Below, piece by piece: positions 17,670 through 25,804 of a DNA stretch of 64,000 nt. Below the pieces are notes generated by a model. It searched no databases. It was not told where the DNA came from and worked only from the letters and a program-made list of their open reading frames with translations. The position numbers were made by a program, and so were the translations under genes. The first letter of the stretch is position 1; every line of letters starts with the position of its first letter. Origin of the DNA: CAYPHA01 sp964410215 (GTDB lineage: Bacteria > Calditrichota > Calditrichia > Calditrichales > CAYPHA01). The stretch spans positions 62,001 to 126,000 of the forward strand of contig CAYPHA010000001.1 in NCBI GenBank assembly GCA_964410215.1, given 5' to 3'.

Positions 17670-18607
17670 AATTTTTTAAAAATACGCGCGATAACTTCTT
17701 CGGTTTTTTTGTCATTCAACTGATCGCGTACTGCCTTAAAATCCCCTGGATTTGTTAACCGTAACTCCATGTTCAACGTTCCGGATTCGAATGATTTGTC
17801 ATATTTGATAACGATATTCCGGTCGAATCCCAGTTTTTTTATTTCATTCTCAACGGATTGCCTGAAAGTGCTGATCATGGGAATACGCAATGTGGTGACC
17901 GTACTTTTCAATAAGGTGATTTTCTGATTTCGGTTTAGTAAAGGGTCCGAAAATATGTCAGATAAAGGTGGTTCCAGAAAAAGGCTGCTGACAGAAATGT
18001 CTTTGTTCAAAGCGATTTCATGGCTTTGCAGGGCAATATTTAAAAATTCAACGGGTCGCATACGGAGGGCGATGCCGATATTGAAAAGGGGTTCCAGTTC
18101 CTTACCGTCTATATTTAATAATGGCTTAATCTGGTTATGGCTGACATGAAACTGACTCAAATATTCTTTTGCAGCATCCGGCCAGTTCAGAATGCCCACT
18201 AATTTTCTTAAATCCGCTTCAGAGGAAGGAAGCTTTAAATCCATGCGTATTTTTTCACAGTCAAGAGGCTGTGTGGTATTACTTTTCACAAAATCATATA
18301 GCGATACTTTCTGCAGTATATCCGGATCGCTGCCTAATGGTAAGCAGGCTATACGATATTGCGCGCAGGAATAAGGGGATGACATTCCGGGAAGTGTAAT
18401 CGTATCGATCTCTTCTTCCCCTGAGCGAAGGTAGAGACGGTAGCGTTTGTAGCCGTCGATCAGCAAGCCCTGCGGACTGATCAATACCGGATAGATTAGC
18501 CCGAACTGTGAAAGCTGATCCGGGTCAACAAACATTGCAGAATGGTGGTTTATATCTAACCTGCTGTCTGTTTTAAGCATGTGGAGTTTTTGTGTTTCGA
18601 TCTTCAT
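17666..18607 (-). CDS. ParB/sulfiredoxin-fold domain protein coupled to the SPL-like gene
   Basis: From the chosen ATG this is a 313-aa protein. Its N-terminal third has the ParB N-terminal fold: VDPDQLSQFGLIYPVLIS, then GLLIDGYKRYRLYL, where DGYKRY matches the GERRYRA box that binds nucleotide in ParB. The rest is mostly helical, with no recognisable helix-turn-helix match and no match to a plasmid or chromosomal ParB along its length. A start at 18673 is possible but adds 22 residues without family character; neither start has a strong SD sequence. It overlaps the SPL-like gene by 4 bp. The role is unknown. I think it is not the chromosomal ParB that serves the parS sites, but this is not certain. 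Confidence 0.6.
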   Translation of the reverse strand: MKIETQKLHMLKTDSRLDINHHSAMFVDPDQLSQFGLIYPVLISPQGLLIDGYKRYRLYLRSGEEEIDTITLPGMSSPYSCAQYRIACLPLGSDPDILQKVSLYDFVKSNTTQPLDCEKIRMDLKLPSSEADLRKLVGILNWPDAAKEYLSQFHVSHNQIKPLLNIDGKELEPLFNIGIALRMRPVEFLNIALQSHEIALNKDISVSSLFLEPPLSDIFSDPLLNRNQKITLLKSTVTTLRIPMISTFRQSVENEIKKLGFDRNIVIKYDKSFESGTLNMELRLTNPGDFKAVRDQLNDKKTEEVIARIFKKL

Positions 18608-18761
18608 ATAGTTTCCAGACGTAGCTAACGGATAGGGAAAAATAGAGGCAGGCCGGTTGCAGATCAAGATCATCCCCGGTAAAAGAATAAAATTGAATAG
18701 ATAAATAATAAGAAATTTTGTAATTTATTGGTGAGGAATTTCCACTTATCAAGGAGTTGTA

Positions 18762-19118
18762 ATGAAGGATTACATCAAATCCAACTGGGTACACACCGAT
18801 TCTGAAAATATTGATCCCAAACTTACACAGCAGGTCTTCCGGTCTGAAAATCTTATGGCCGTACGCTATGTCTATGAACCAGGCCTGGAATTTCCTGAAC
18901 ATTCCCATCCTCAGGAGCAGGTAACCATTGTCCGCAGAGGCGAACTGATGTTCACTATCAATGGCGAAGAGGTGATTCTCAAAACCAATGATATATGTGC
19001 AATTTCTCCGAATATTCCGCATAGTACAAAAGTGTTAAGTGAAGATGGTGCAGAAACACTTAGTATTTTTACACCATTAAAGGAGAAGATCATTATTGAC
19101 CGCCGTAAAAGCAGCTGA
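18762..19118 (+). CDS. Single-domain cupin protein
   Basis: This 118-aa protein is a small beta-barrel cupin. Motif 1 runs from Gly41 through His47, His49 and Gln53 to Gly60, with Gln replacing the usual Glu as a metal ligand. Motif 2 has NDICAISPNIPH with His87. Such proteins bind a metal and act as sugar or small-molecule isomerases, dioxygenases or sensors; the substrate cannot be read from the sequence. An AAGGAG lies before the ATG. It diverges from the ParB-like gene and stands alone before a 206-bp gap. Confidence 0.82.
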   Translation: MKDYIKSNWVHTDSENIDPKLTQQVFRSENLMAVRYVYEPGLEFPEHSHPQEQVTIVRRGELMFTINGEEVILKTNDICAISPNIPHSTKVLSEDGAETLSIFTPLKEKIIIDRRKSS

Positions 19119-19324
19119 TCTTCTGCTTATGGGTGCGCAGTCGATAACACGAATTTACATGTCTTAAGTCTATATTATTCAATATGTTAAATCGTTTTTT
19201 AAAGGGTTTGAAAATAAAGCCTCCGGGAGAGGATCGTATTCTTTAAGAAATAAAGGAAATTATCTGATGTGGCAGCTCGTTTTCGGGATAACCCGGATGA
19301 AATTCGGATAAAGCGGTAATTTAC

Positions 19325-20122
19325 ATGGTTAAATCAAAAAAAAACGATTCGAAAATAAAATCAACGGCTGTGTGTGACAATAAACCCGTTTATACCCGTG
19401 GAAATTCGAACGGTATCTTATTATTGCACGGCTTCACAGGCGGCCCGCATGAAATGAGGTTACTGGGAAAAAATTTAGCGGAAGAAGGATACAGCATTTC
19501 AATTCCCCTTTTACCCGGACATGGAACAAGTGTTGAAGATTTGAGTACATGCCAGTGGTATGAATGGTTCCAAAAAGCGAAAGAGGCGCTGTTTGACCTT
19601 CGTAAGCATTGCGATAGAATAATCGTTATCGGACAGTCGATGGGCGGGACGCTGGGATTGCATTTAGCTGCCCATTATCAACTGGAGGGTGTATCAGCCA
19701 TTGCCCCGGGGATGTTTTTCAAAGAAAAAAAAACTCTGCTTTTACCACTTGTCGCACCATTCAGGAAATACCGTAAAAAAAAGAACGGACCGGATATAAG
19801 GGATGATGCAGTAAGAGAACGAGTCCGTTACTGTTCCTATGACAGAACCCCGATAAAAGCAGCTTTACAGTTGAAATACCTGTTTGAGCATGTGAAAATG
19901 GATTTGCCGGAAATCCATTGCCCGGTACTGATGATTCATTCCACGCAGGACCATGTCATTGATTACAGAAGCACTGAATATATATATGATAAGATTTCTT
20001 CGGAACAAAAAAGAATCCTGACGCTGAACGAATCGTACCATGTATTAACGCTGGATTTGGAAAACAAGATAGTATATAGAGAAACCATTAAGTTTGTTAA
20101 GCAAATTCTTGACAGTTGTTAA
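19325..20122 (+). CDS. Alpha/beta hydrolase (carboxylesterase/monoacylglycerol-lipase type)
   Basis: A 265-aa cytoplasmic esterase-like enzyme. LLLHGFTGGPHEM (oxyanion-hole region) is followed by PLLPGHGTSVEDL. The nucleophile elbow GQSMGG contains Ser105, and the rest of the triad is Asp209 (HSTQDHVID) and His239 (NESYHVLTLD). The layout resembles Est30-type carboxylesterases of Geobacillus, which act on short acyl esters and monoacylglycerols. No signal peptide is seen; the N-terminus is lysine-rich. The gene lies upstream of galT, which has its own promoter, so the two may not share a function. Confidence 0.85.
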   Translation: MVKSKKNDSKIKSTAVCDNKPVYTRGNSNGILLLHGFTGGPHEMRLLGKNLAEEGYSISIPLLPGHGTSVEDLSTCQWYEWFQKAKEALFDLRKHCDRIIVIGQSMGGTLGLHLAAHYQLEGVSAIAPGMFFKEKKTLLLPLVAPFRKYRKKKNGPDIRDDAVRERVRYCSYDRTPIKAALQLKYLFEHVKMDLPEIHCPVLMIHSTQDHVIDYRSTEYIYDKISSEQKRILTLNESYHVLTLDLENKIVYRETIKFVKQILDSC

Positions 20123-20141
20123 GATAGATATAGAGGGTTTC

Positions 20142-20170
20142 TTGATTAAAATTTTAAAATAAGTTAAATT
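20142..20170 (+). promoter_or_regulatory. Candidate sigma70 promoter for galT-glgA-gmhB
   Basis: TTGATT (20142-20147) and TAAATT (20165-20170) are 17 bases apart in a 79-bp AT-rich gap, about 32 bp before the galT start. The -10 element is an imperfect match. Confidence 0.4.
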
Positions 20171-20201
20171 ATCGACTCACTTGTAATATAAGCTGCATAA
20201 T

Positions 20202-21188
20202 ATGTCCGAATTGCGAAAAGATCCCGTTATTGACCGGTGGGTAATAATCGCAAAAGACAGAGGTAAGCGGCCGTTTGGTTATAAAATATCAACGGCCTCT
20301 CTTTCTGAGGCGCTTTGTCCTTTCTGTCCGGGTAACGAGGATCAGACGCCACCGGAAATCGAACGTATTAGCACCGGTTCATCAGATTGGCTGGCGCGTG
20401 TCATACCCAATAAATATCCTGCGGTTTATCCGGAGGCAGCGCTGTGTAATGGGGAAGCGCCTTTTTTTCATTGTATGAATGGATTCGGTAAACATGAAGT
20501 AATTATAGAAACGTCAGACCATAATGAATCGATGTACCAATATAATGAACACCACATGAACCAGGTACTTTATTTATATCGCGACCGTATCAATAAAATT
20601 AAAATGATCGATAACCTGAAATACGTTATTGTTTTTAAGAATGACGGATTCCGTGCCGGAGCGACGCTATCTCATGCCCATACACAACTGATCGCATTAC
20701 CGGTTATTCCTCAAAATATTTCAGAAGAATTAAGGGGTGCGGACCGTTTTTATTCTGAAACCGGCCAGTGTGTCTATTGTGAAATGATACAGCATGAGAT
20801 ACGAAAAAGGGAACGGGTTGTTTATGAAAATGATGAATACCTGGTTCTTTCACCTTATGCATCACGGTTTCCTTATGAAACATGGATTATACCGAAACGT
20901 CATGTCGCTCATTTTGAAGATTCAACCGATCAGACATTGAATGCGCTTGGAAGCGTATTGTCGGAATTATTGCACGGATTACATAAGCAGATTGACGATT
21001 TAAATTATAATTTTGTTATTCACAGTTCGCCGGTGTATGCCTCGGCGGAAACGTATTATCACTGGCATATGGAAATAATTCCCCGGACAACCAATATTGC
21101 AGGTTTTGAATGGGGAACCGGCTATTATATAAATGCGTTACCTCCGGAGCATGCTGCGGAGAATCTGAGAAAAATAATGTATCACTGA
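20202..21188 (+). CDS. galT: Galactose-1-phosphate uridylyltransferase
   Basis: GalT exchanges UMP between UDP-glucose and galactose-1-phosphate in the Leloir pathway. The 328-aa protein begins LRKDPVIDRWVIIAKDRGKR, typical of GalT. It has the zinc-site CPFC motif and a second CVYC, and the HxHxQ active site at His158, His160 and Gln162 (SHAHTQ); His160 is the predicted nucleophile. The C-terminal HWHMEIIPR block is intact. It lies 18 bp before glgA, which links hexose entry with glycogen synthesis. galK and galE are not in the window. Confidence 0.93.
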   Translation: MSELRKDPVIDRWVIIAKDRGKRPFGYKISTASLSEALCPFCPGNEDQTPPEIERISTGSSDWLARVIPNKYPAVYPEAALCNGEAPFFHCMNGFGKHEVIIETSDHNESMYQYNEHHMNQVLYLYRDRINKIKMIDNLKYVIVFKNDGFRAGATLSHAHTQLIALPVIPQNISEELRGADRFYSETGQCVYCEMIQHEIRKRERVVYENDEYLVLSPYASRFPYETWIIPKRHVAHFEDSTDQTLNALGSVLSELLHGLHKQIDDLNYNFVIHSSPVYASAETYYHWHMEIIPRTTNIAGFEWGTGYYINALPPEHAAENLRKIMYH

Positions 21189-21206
21189 TAAGCAGATGAG
21201 GTCATC

Positions 21207-22688
21207 ATGAAACAGTCCAAAATATTATATTTAGCATCAGAAGTCGCTCCTTTTGCCAAATCCGGTGGACTCGCAGATGTAACGGGAGCGCTACCTAAGG
21301 CGCTGAAAGCGGCCAATCAGGAGATACGTATCATGATGCCGAAGTATAAATTTATTAATGAACGCAAATACGTCTTGCGCGAGGTGATCCGGCTCAAGGA
21401 AATACCTGTTACGATAAATGGTAAAACGGAAGTTGCCAATGTTAAATCCGCTTTTCTTCCGGACAGTAAAGTACAGATCTATTTTATAGAGATATCAGAT
21501 TTTTTCTCCCGTCCCGGACTTTATCATGATCCGAAAAACAATGAACCCTATGAAGATAATGCCGAACGCTTTGCATATTTTTCCAAAGCGGCTATGGAAA
21601 CACTGAAGATCCTGTCGTGGCAACCGGACATCATTCACTGTAATGACTGGCAAAGTGCTTATGTGCCGGTCTACCTTAAAACGATTTATCAGAACGATGT
21701 CTTTTTTAAAGGCGTCAAAACGATTTATACGGTCCACAATCTCTCCAATCAGGGTGCTTTTGACGTGGAAAAAGCAAAAATCATAGATTTTGATGAAAGC
21801 CAGGTGAAAGAAGGAGGTATGTTTTACAAGGAGAATAAATTGAATCTGACAAAAGGTGCGGTTTATTTTTCTGATTTTATAACGACGGTTTCAGAGAACT
21901 ATGCTAATGAAATTATCACTAATGATGAAATAGGTTTTGGAATCGGACCGCTCCTGGATGAAATCGGTGATAAATTTGAAGGGATTCTCAACGGAGTTGA
22001 TTACGCGGTATGGTCCCCGGAAATAGATAAGCTCATACCAAAATCCTATACCCAGGAAGATGTAACGCCCGGTAAGACTGAAAATAAAGAAGCCCTGCTG
22101 TCACGTCTGGGTATGAAGTATACACCCGATGTCCCACTGATCGGAATCATTTCCCGGATTACGGAACAGAAGGGATTTGACCTGTTGATCGACGCACTGG
22201 ATGACCTCATGAAACTCAACCTGCAGATGTGCATTCTTGGTGACGGTGATCCTGAACTGGTAGAAGAATTAGTCAAGATTCAGAAAAAGCATGCAAACAA
22301 ACTCAGTTTAAATGTTACTTACGATGAAAAAATGGCACATCTCATAGAAGCGGCGTCGGATCTGTATCTTATGCCTTCGAAATATGAACCGTGCGGATTG
22401 AATCAGGTCTACAGCCTGAGATATGGCACGATTCCCATCGTTTCAGCGGTAGGCGGACTCGTTGATACGGTAGATGAAATTGATCCGGAAACAGGTGAAG
22501 GTACCGGTTTTATCATTGAAGAATTGTCAGCTCCCGGTATCGTTTCCACCGTGAAGGCAGCTCTTGAATTTCTCAAGAATGCCGAAAAACGTGATGAAAT
22601 CCGGAAACGTATTATGGAAGAAGATTTCTCCTGGGAATACGCGGCTAAGCGCTATGTGGATATTTATGACCGGATCGTCAGTGAATAA
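21207..22688 (+). CDS. glgA: Glycogen synthase (ADP-glucose type)
   Basis: GlgA transfers glucose from ADP-glucose to a growing alpha-1,4-glucan. The 493-aa protein is a GT5 family enzyme. The KSGGLADV glycogen-binding/nucleotide motif is at residues 18-25, with HCNDWQSAYVP and TVHNLSNQG in the N-terminal domain. The C-terminal Rossmann domain carries GIISRITEQKGFDLL and PSKYEPCGLNQVYSLRYGT, the latter with the catalytic Glu. The end of the gene lies 19 bp before the gmhB ATG. Glycogen storage fits the SusCD and galT carbohydrate theme. Confidence 0.95.
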   Translation: MKQSKILYLASEVAPFAKSGGLADVTGALPKALKAANQEIRIMMPKYKFINERKYVLREVIRLKEIPVTINGKTEVANVKSAFLPDSKVQIYFIEISDFFSRPGLYHDPKNNEPYEDNAERFAYFSKAAMETLKILSWQPDIIHCNDWQSAYVPVYLKTIYQNDVFFKGVKTIYTVHNLSNQGAFDVEKAKIIDFDESQVKEGGMFYKENKLNLTKGAVYFSDFITTVSENYANEIITNDEIGFGIGPLLDEIGDKFEGILNGVDYAVWSPEIDKLIPKSYTQEDVTPGKTENKEALLSRLGMKYTPDVPLIGIISRITEQKGFDLLIDALDDLMKLNLQMCILGDGDPELVEELVKIQKKHANKLSLNVTYDEKMAHLIEAASDLYLMPSKYEPCGLNQVYSLRYGTIPIVSAVGGLVDTVDEIDPETGEGTGFIIEELSAPGIVSTVKAALEFLKNAEKRDEIRKRIMEEDFSWEYAAKRYVDIYDRIVSE

Positions 22689-22707
22689 CAGCATCTCCGG
22701 AACGGAT

Positions 22708-23310
22708 ATGGTTAGGGTCGTGTTCCTTGACAGGGACGGAACTATAAATGAAGAAATGGGTTATATTAACCACGAGGATCGCTTCAAAGTATTCGATTTT
22801 GTCCCATCCGCGATACGGGTGTTTAATGATTTGGGATACAAGGTCATTGTTATAACAAATCAGTCAGGTATTGCACGGGGCTACTTTACGGAGGCCTTGC
22901 TCGAAAAGGTTCATTCAAAGCTGCAAACGGATTTAAAGCGGGATAAGGCATATATTGATAAAATATATTATTGCCCCCATCATCCGACAGAAGGCAGTGA
23001 CAAATACCGGAAGGACTGTAATTGCAGAAAACCCAAAACCGGAATGATTGAAAAAGCAAAAGCAGAATTCACAATAGATATGAATCGTTCAATCATGATA
23101 GGAGATCGGTTCAAGGATATGGTATTTGGACATAAACTAGGATTAAAAACGATTATGGTATTGACCGGTTACGGAATGGGAGAATATACCTATCAGCGAT
23201 CTGAATGGCCTTTTCAACCGGATATTATCTGCGATAATCTCTATCAGGCTGCCCGGAGAATTAAATCCATCCCTTTATTCTTCAATTCCAATGCCGGAAA
23301 TCATCAATAA
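22708..23310 (+). CDS. gmhB: D,D-heptose 1,7-bisphosphate phosphatase (HAD family)
   Basis: GmhB removes the 7-phosphate from D-glycero-D-manno-heptose 1,7-bisphosphate on the route to ADP-heptose, an LPS core precursor. From the ATG at 22708 the protein is 200 aa. The HAD motif I FLDRDGTI has Asp8 and Asp10, motif II is VITNQSGIARG, and motif III/IV is MIGDRFKDM. The zinc loop has Cys-x-His-His and Cys-Asn-Cys residues (CPHHP, DCNCRKP), which distinguishes GmhB from histidinol phosphatase. A longer reading frame begins inside glgA, but its extra residues lack homology. gmhB fits with waaA and the family 9 glycosyltransferase further downstream. Confidence 0.9.
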   Translation: MVRVVFLDRDGTINEEMGYINHEDRFKVFDFVPSAIRVFNDLGYKVIVITNQSGIARGYFTEALLEKVHSKLQTDLKRDKAYIDKIYYCPHHPTEGSDKYRKDCNCRKPKTGMIEKAKAEFTIDMNRSIMIGDRFKDMVFGHKLGLKTIMVLTGYGMGEYTYQRSEWPFQPDIICDNLYQAARRIKSIPLFFNSNAGNHQ

Positions 23311-23379
23311 TTAGAAAATTGACATAAAAAAATGGTTTCATTAAATTAAATTTCTCAAAACTATACAAAACAGGTCCCT

Positions 23380-24567
23380 ATGAAACATATTATTTACACC
23401 GTTCTGATTATTGTTACGCCCTTTACACTCTGGTTTTGTTCGGATAACAATGTTATCAGCCCCCCCTCTGAATTCAGGTTTGATGAAAGCCACGGTGTAC
23501 TGAGAACGGATACCCTTTATACTATCGATGAACGATTTATTGTCAAAGATCCCCTGGAAACGGGCAATGCGTCAACACTTTCTCTGGGTAGAACGCCCGA
23601 TTTTGAAGCTTTTTTCCTAATAAAATTTGTTGAACTGCCGGCAGACAGCCTATTGCTGGATTCGGTTTATGTCGAGCTAAACGGTTTTGGCAAACTGGAC
23701 CTTGCTGATCGTGTGCAAATGGATCTGGAAGTATACGAGATGAGTGAAACCTGGAATACATCCGCCAATACCGAAGAAATGTGGCAGAATTATATGCCCG
23801 CTTCCGCGCCATTGCATGTGCAATCCATTAACCTGGACGATTCACTTTCCTATAAAATCCCAATCGATGTGTCCCTGATCGACAAATGGCAGGATGACGA
23901 ACAGAATTTTGGCTTACTCTTCCGTGCGCAGGACATGGAAAACCAGGTTGTCAAGGAATTTGCTTCATTTAATTCATTCACATCTCCTCCGGGACTTATT
24001 TACACGGCGCGGTTGGATACATCACTGTTGCGTGATACACTCAGGACGGGTACGGATGTAACTGTTTTCAGATACACCGGCACGGTATACGAGGATGCCG
24101 CCTCCGAGGGAGACATTATCGTATCCAGCGGGGTACCATCGCGAGCCTACTTTAAGTTTGATTATTCATCGATTCCAAAAAGCTCACTTATCAGCCGGGC
24201 ACGATTTGAACTGGATTTTGATACAGATAATCCTTATAACAATCCAAACCATTCCAATTCGTTCTATCTTCGTTCCGTCATAGAATCGGAAAGTGGATTG
24301 GAAGTCGATTCACTCTTATCATACGATATCAATGTCAATTACATTCTGGCTGAAGACGAAGGCGAATTCACTCTGACACAGAACAGTGAAACCTTGTTTG
24401 GCCAGAATTATATTCAGGCATTGATTAACGGAGATCTGAACCAGGACTGGTTTTCTGTTCAATATGTCGGTGAATCGGCATCGCTGTCCCTGATGAAATT
24501 TTTCGGTTCAGAAAATCCAACGGAACAGCGGCCCAAACTGATCATTCAATATTTATACGCAGAGTAG
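23380..24567 (+). CDS. Predicted exported lipoprotein with two DNRLRE-like beta domains
   Basis: A 395-aa protein with an N-terminal hydrophobic stretch and Cys20 (TLWFC). The Phe before Cys is atypical for a lipobox, so lipidation is uncertain. Two repeats resemble the DNRLRE-type beta-sandwich: a FLIKFVELPADSLLLDSVYV block near residue 70 and an equivalent AYFKFDYSSIPKSSLISRAR block near 260. This domain is common in surface or cell-adhesion proteins and may bind glycans. The stop is 6 bp before the following barrel protein, so the three genes 23380-27163 likely form one operon. The function is unknown. Confidence 0.7.
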   Translation: MKHIIYTVLIIVTPFTLWFCSDNNVISPPSEFRFDESHGVLRTDTLYTIDERFIVKDPLETGNASTLSLGRTPDFEAFFLIKFVELPADSLLLDSVYVELNGFGKLDLADRVQMDLEVYEMSETWNTSANTEEMWQNYMPASAPLHVQSINLDDSLSYKIPIDVSLIDKWQDDEQNFGLLFRAQDMENQVVKEFASFNSFTSPPGLIYTARLDTSLLRDTLRTGTDVTVFRYTGTVYEDAASEGDIIVSSGVPSRAYFKFDYSSIPKSSLISRARFELDFDTDNPYNNPNHSNSFYLRSVIESESGLEVDSLLSYDINVNYILAEDEGEFTLTQNSETLFGQNYIQALINGDLNQDWFSVQYVGESASLSLMKFFGSENPTEQRPKLIIQYLYAE

Positions 24568-24573
24568 AAATTT

Positions 24574-25782
24574 ATGAAACATTGCCTGAAAACCGGGATT
24601 ATCCTCCTGATAATGTGTGTACAAACCTCCTTTGCCGGTGAGTCGCTTTTTGGCATCCGGAACAGAACGCTGGGTTTGACGCAACACACGTATGCGTCGT
24701 CCGGAAAAGGGAGATCCTACGAAATTGCGCATTCCGATTCCATGCAACTGAATTATAGAAACCAGGCAGCATGGACAGATATAGCCTATACCATTTTTTC
24801 CATAAAAGCAGGTTACGGCGGCGCTTTCAGTGATACGGACGATAAATCAACCTATAATGATGATGCCAATTTTCAGGGTGGTTTACTGGCCTTTCCGATT
24901 ATGAAAAATAAACTGGTTTTTGGAATGAGTATACTTCCTGTCACGTCCGTTAACCAGCGTGTGCAGGATGTTTATACGCAGGATCAGCTGACTATAAACA
25001 GGAATCTGACCATCAAAGGCGGTCTGAGCCGGGCCCGGGTGGGATTTACATACGGCTTCCTGCCAAAGGTCAGTCTGGGACTCAGTTATGAATATACGTT
25101 CGGTAAAATAACAGAGAACTTGCTTCAGGAATTAACCGACTATACCACTACCAATATACTGGTCGAATACGATTACCGCTATACCGCAAACAGTTTTGTG
25201 CTCAGTGCTTTCAGTCATCTGACTGACAAAATGAATCTGGGTATGGTGATAAGACCTTCATTGAACCTGAAATCAAAAAGAACCGGGCAGACAGAATCGG
25301 ATGCACTGAATGAACCTGTCAAAACATCTATTACTTTACCGGCCGAGTTCAGTTTCGGTATGGAGTATAACCTGAGTCCGAGATATATTGCCGGCCTGGA
25401 CCTGTTTGTACAGGATTGGAAAAACGGATTTGAAATGGATGGCCGCAAAGATCCGGATCAGGTCATGGCATATCGTGTGGGTATGGGTATCGAACGAAAA
25501 CCAAGTACCCGTTTGTTTATCGGGCTAACGGAACAGATGGCCTACCGGCTTGGAATTTTTCATGGTCAGTTACATTATCAGAAATCAAGCAACCCGGTAA
25601 CGGAATACGGGTTGTCCATGGGCCTTTCACTGCCGATACAGCGCTTTCGTTCAGGGATTGATTTATCGGCAATCGTCGGTAAACGCGGCAGCCTTTCTAA
25701 AAACGGTCTGGAAGAAACGTTTATTTCTTTTGATATAACGATAAACGCAAGCGAACTCTGGTTCAGAAATATTGAGGAATAG
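24574..25782 (+). CDS. Predicted outer-membrane beta-barrel protein
   Basis: A 402-aa protein with a clear signal peptide (MKHCLKTGIILLIMCVQTSF, cleaved after SFA). It has alternating hydrophobic/polar strands rich in Gly, Tyr and Thr, for example GLSYEYTFGK and FGMEYNLSPRYIAGLDL. The overall pattern resembles FadL/PorV-type outer-membrane barrels; the exact family is not clear. The last residues (ELWFRNIEE) do not end in the aromatic residue that BamA-recognised barrels often have. It is placed between a repeat lipoprotein and a TPR protein, which suggests a surface complex. Confidence 0.68.
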   Translation: MKHCLKTGIILLIMCVQTSFAGESLFGIRNRTLGLTQHTYASSGKGRSYEIAHSDSMQLNYRNQAAWTDIAYTIFSIKAGYGGAFSDTDDKSTYNDDANFQGGLLAFPIMKNKLVFGMSILPVTSVNQRVQDVYTQDQLTINRNLTIKGGLSRARVGFTYGFLPKVSLGLSYEYTFGKITENLLQELTDYTTTNILVEYDYRYTANSFVLSAFSHLTDKMNLGMVIRPSLNLKSKRTGQTESDALNEPVKTSITLPAEFSFGMEYNLSPRYIAGLDLFVQDWKNGFEMDGRKDPDQVMAYRVGMGIERKPSTRLFIGLTEQMAYRLGIFHGQLHYQKSSNPVTEYGLSMGLSLPIQRFRSGIDLSAIVGKRGSLSKNGLEETFISFDITINASELWFRNIEE

Positions 25783-25804
25783 AACACAATAGGAGGAAAT
25801 CCGA

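Noticed and set aside
17666..18607. Chromosomal parB for the parS sites
   Set aside because: The protein has a ParB-like N-terminal fold only, no helix-turn-helix I can identify, and no parA neighbour.
19267..19311. Tiny frame of 14 codons upstream of the hydrolase with a possible SD
   Set aside because: It is short, lacks codon features, and no attenuator structure follows, so it is not reported as a leader peptide.
22564..22707. gmhB start inside glgA
   Set aside because: The extra residues lack HAD family character; the ATG at 22708 places the motif I aspartate at residue 8.
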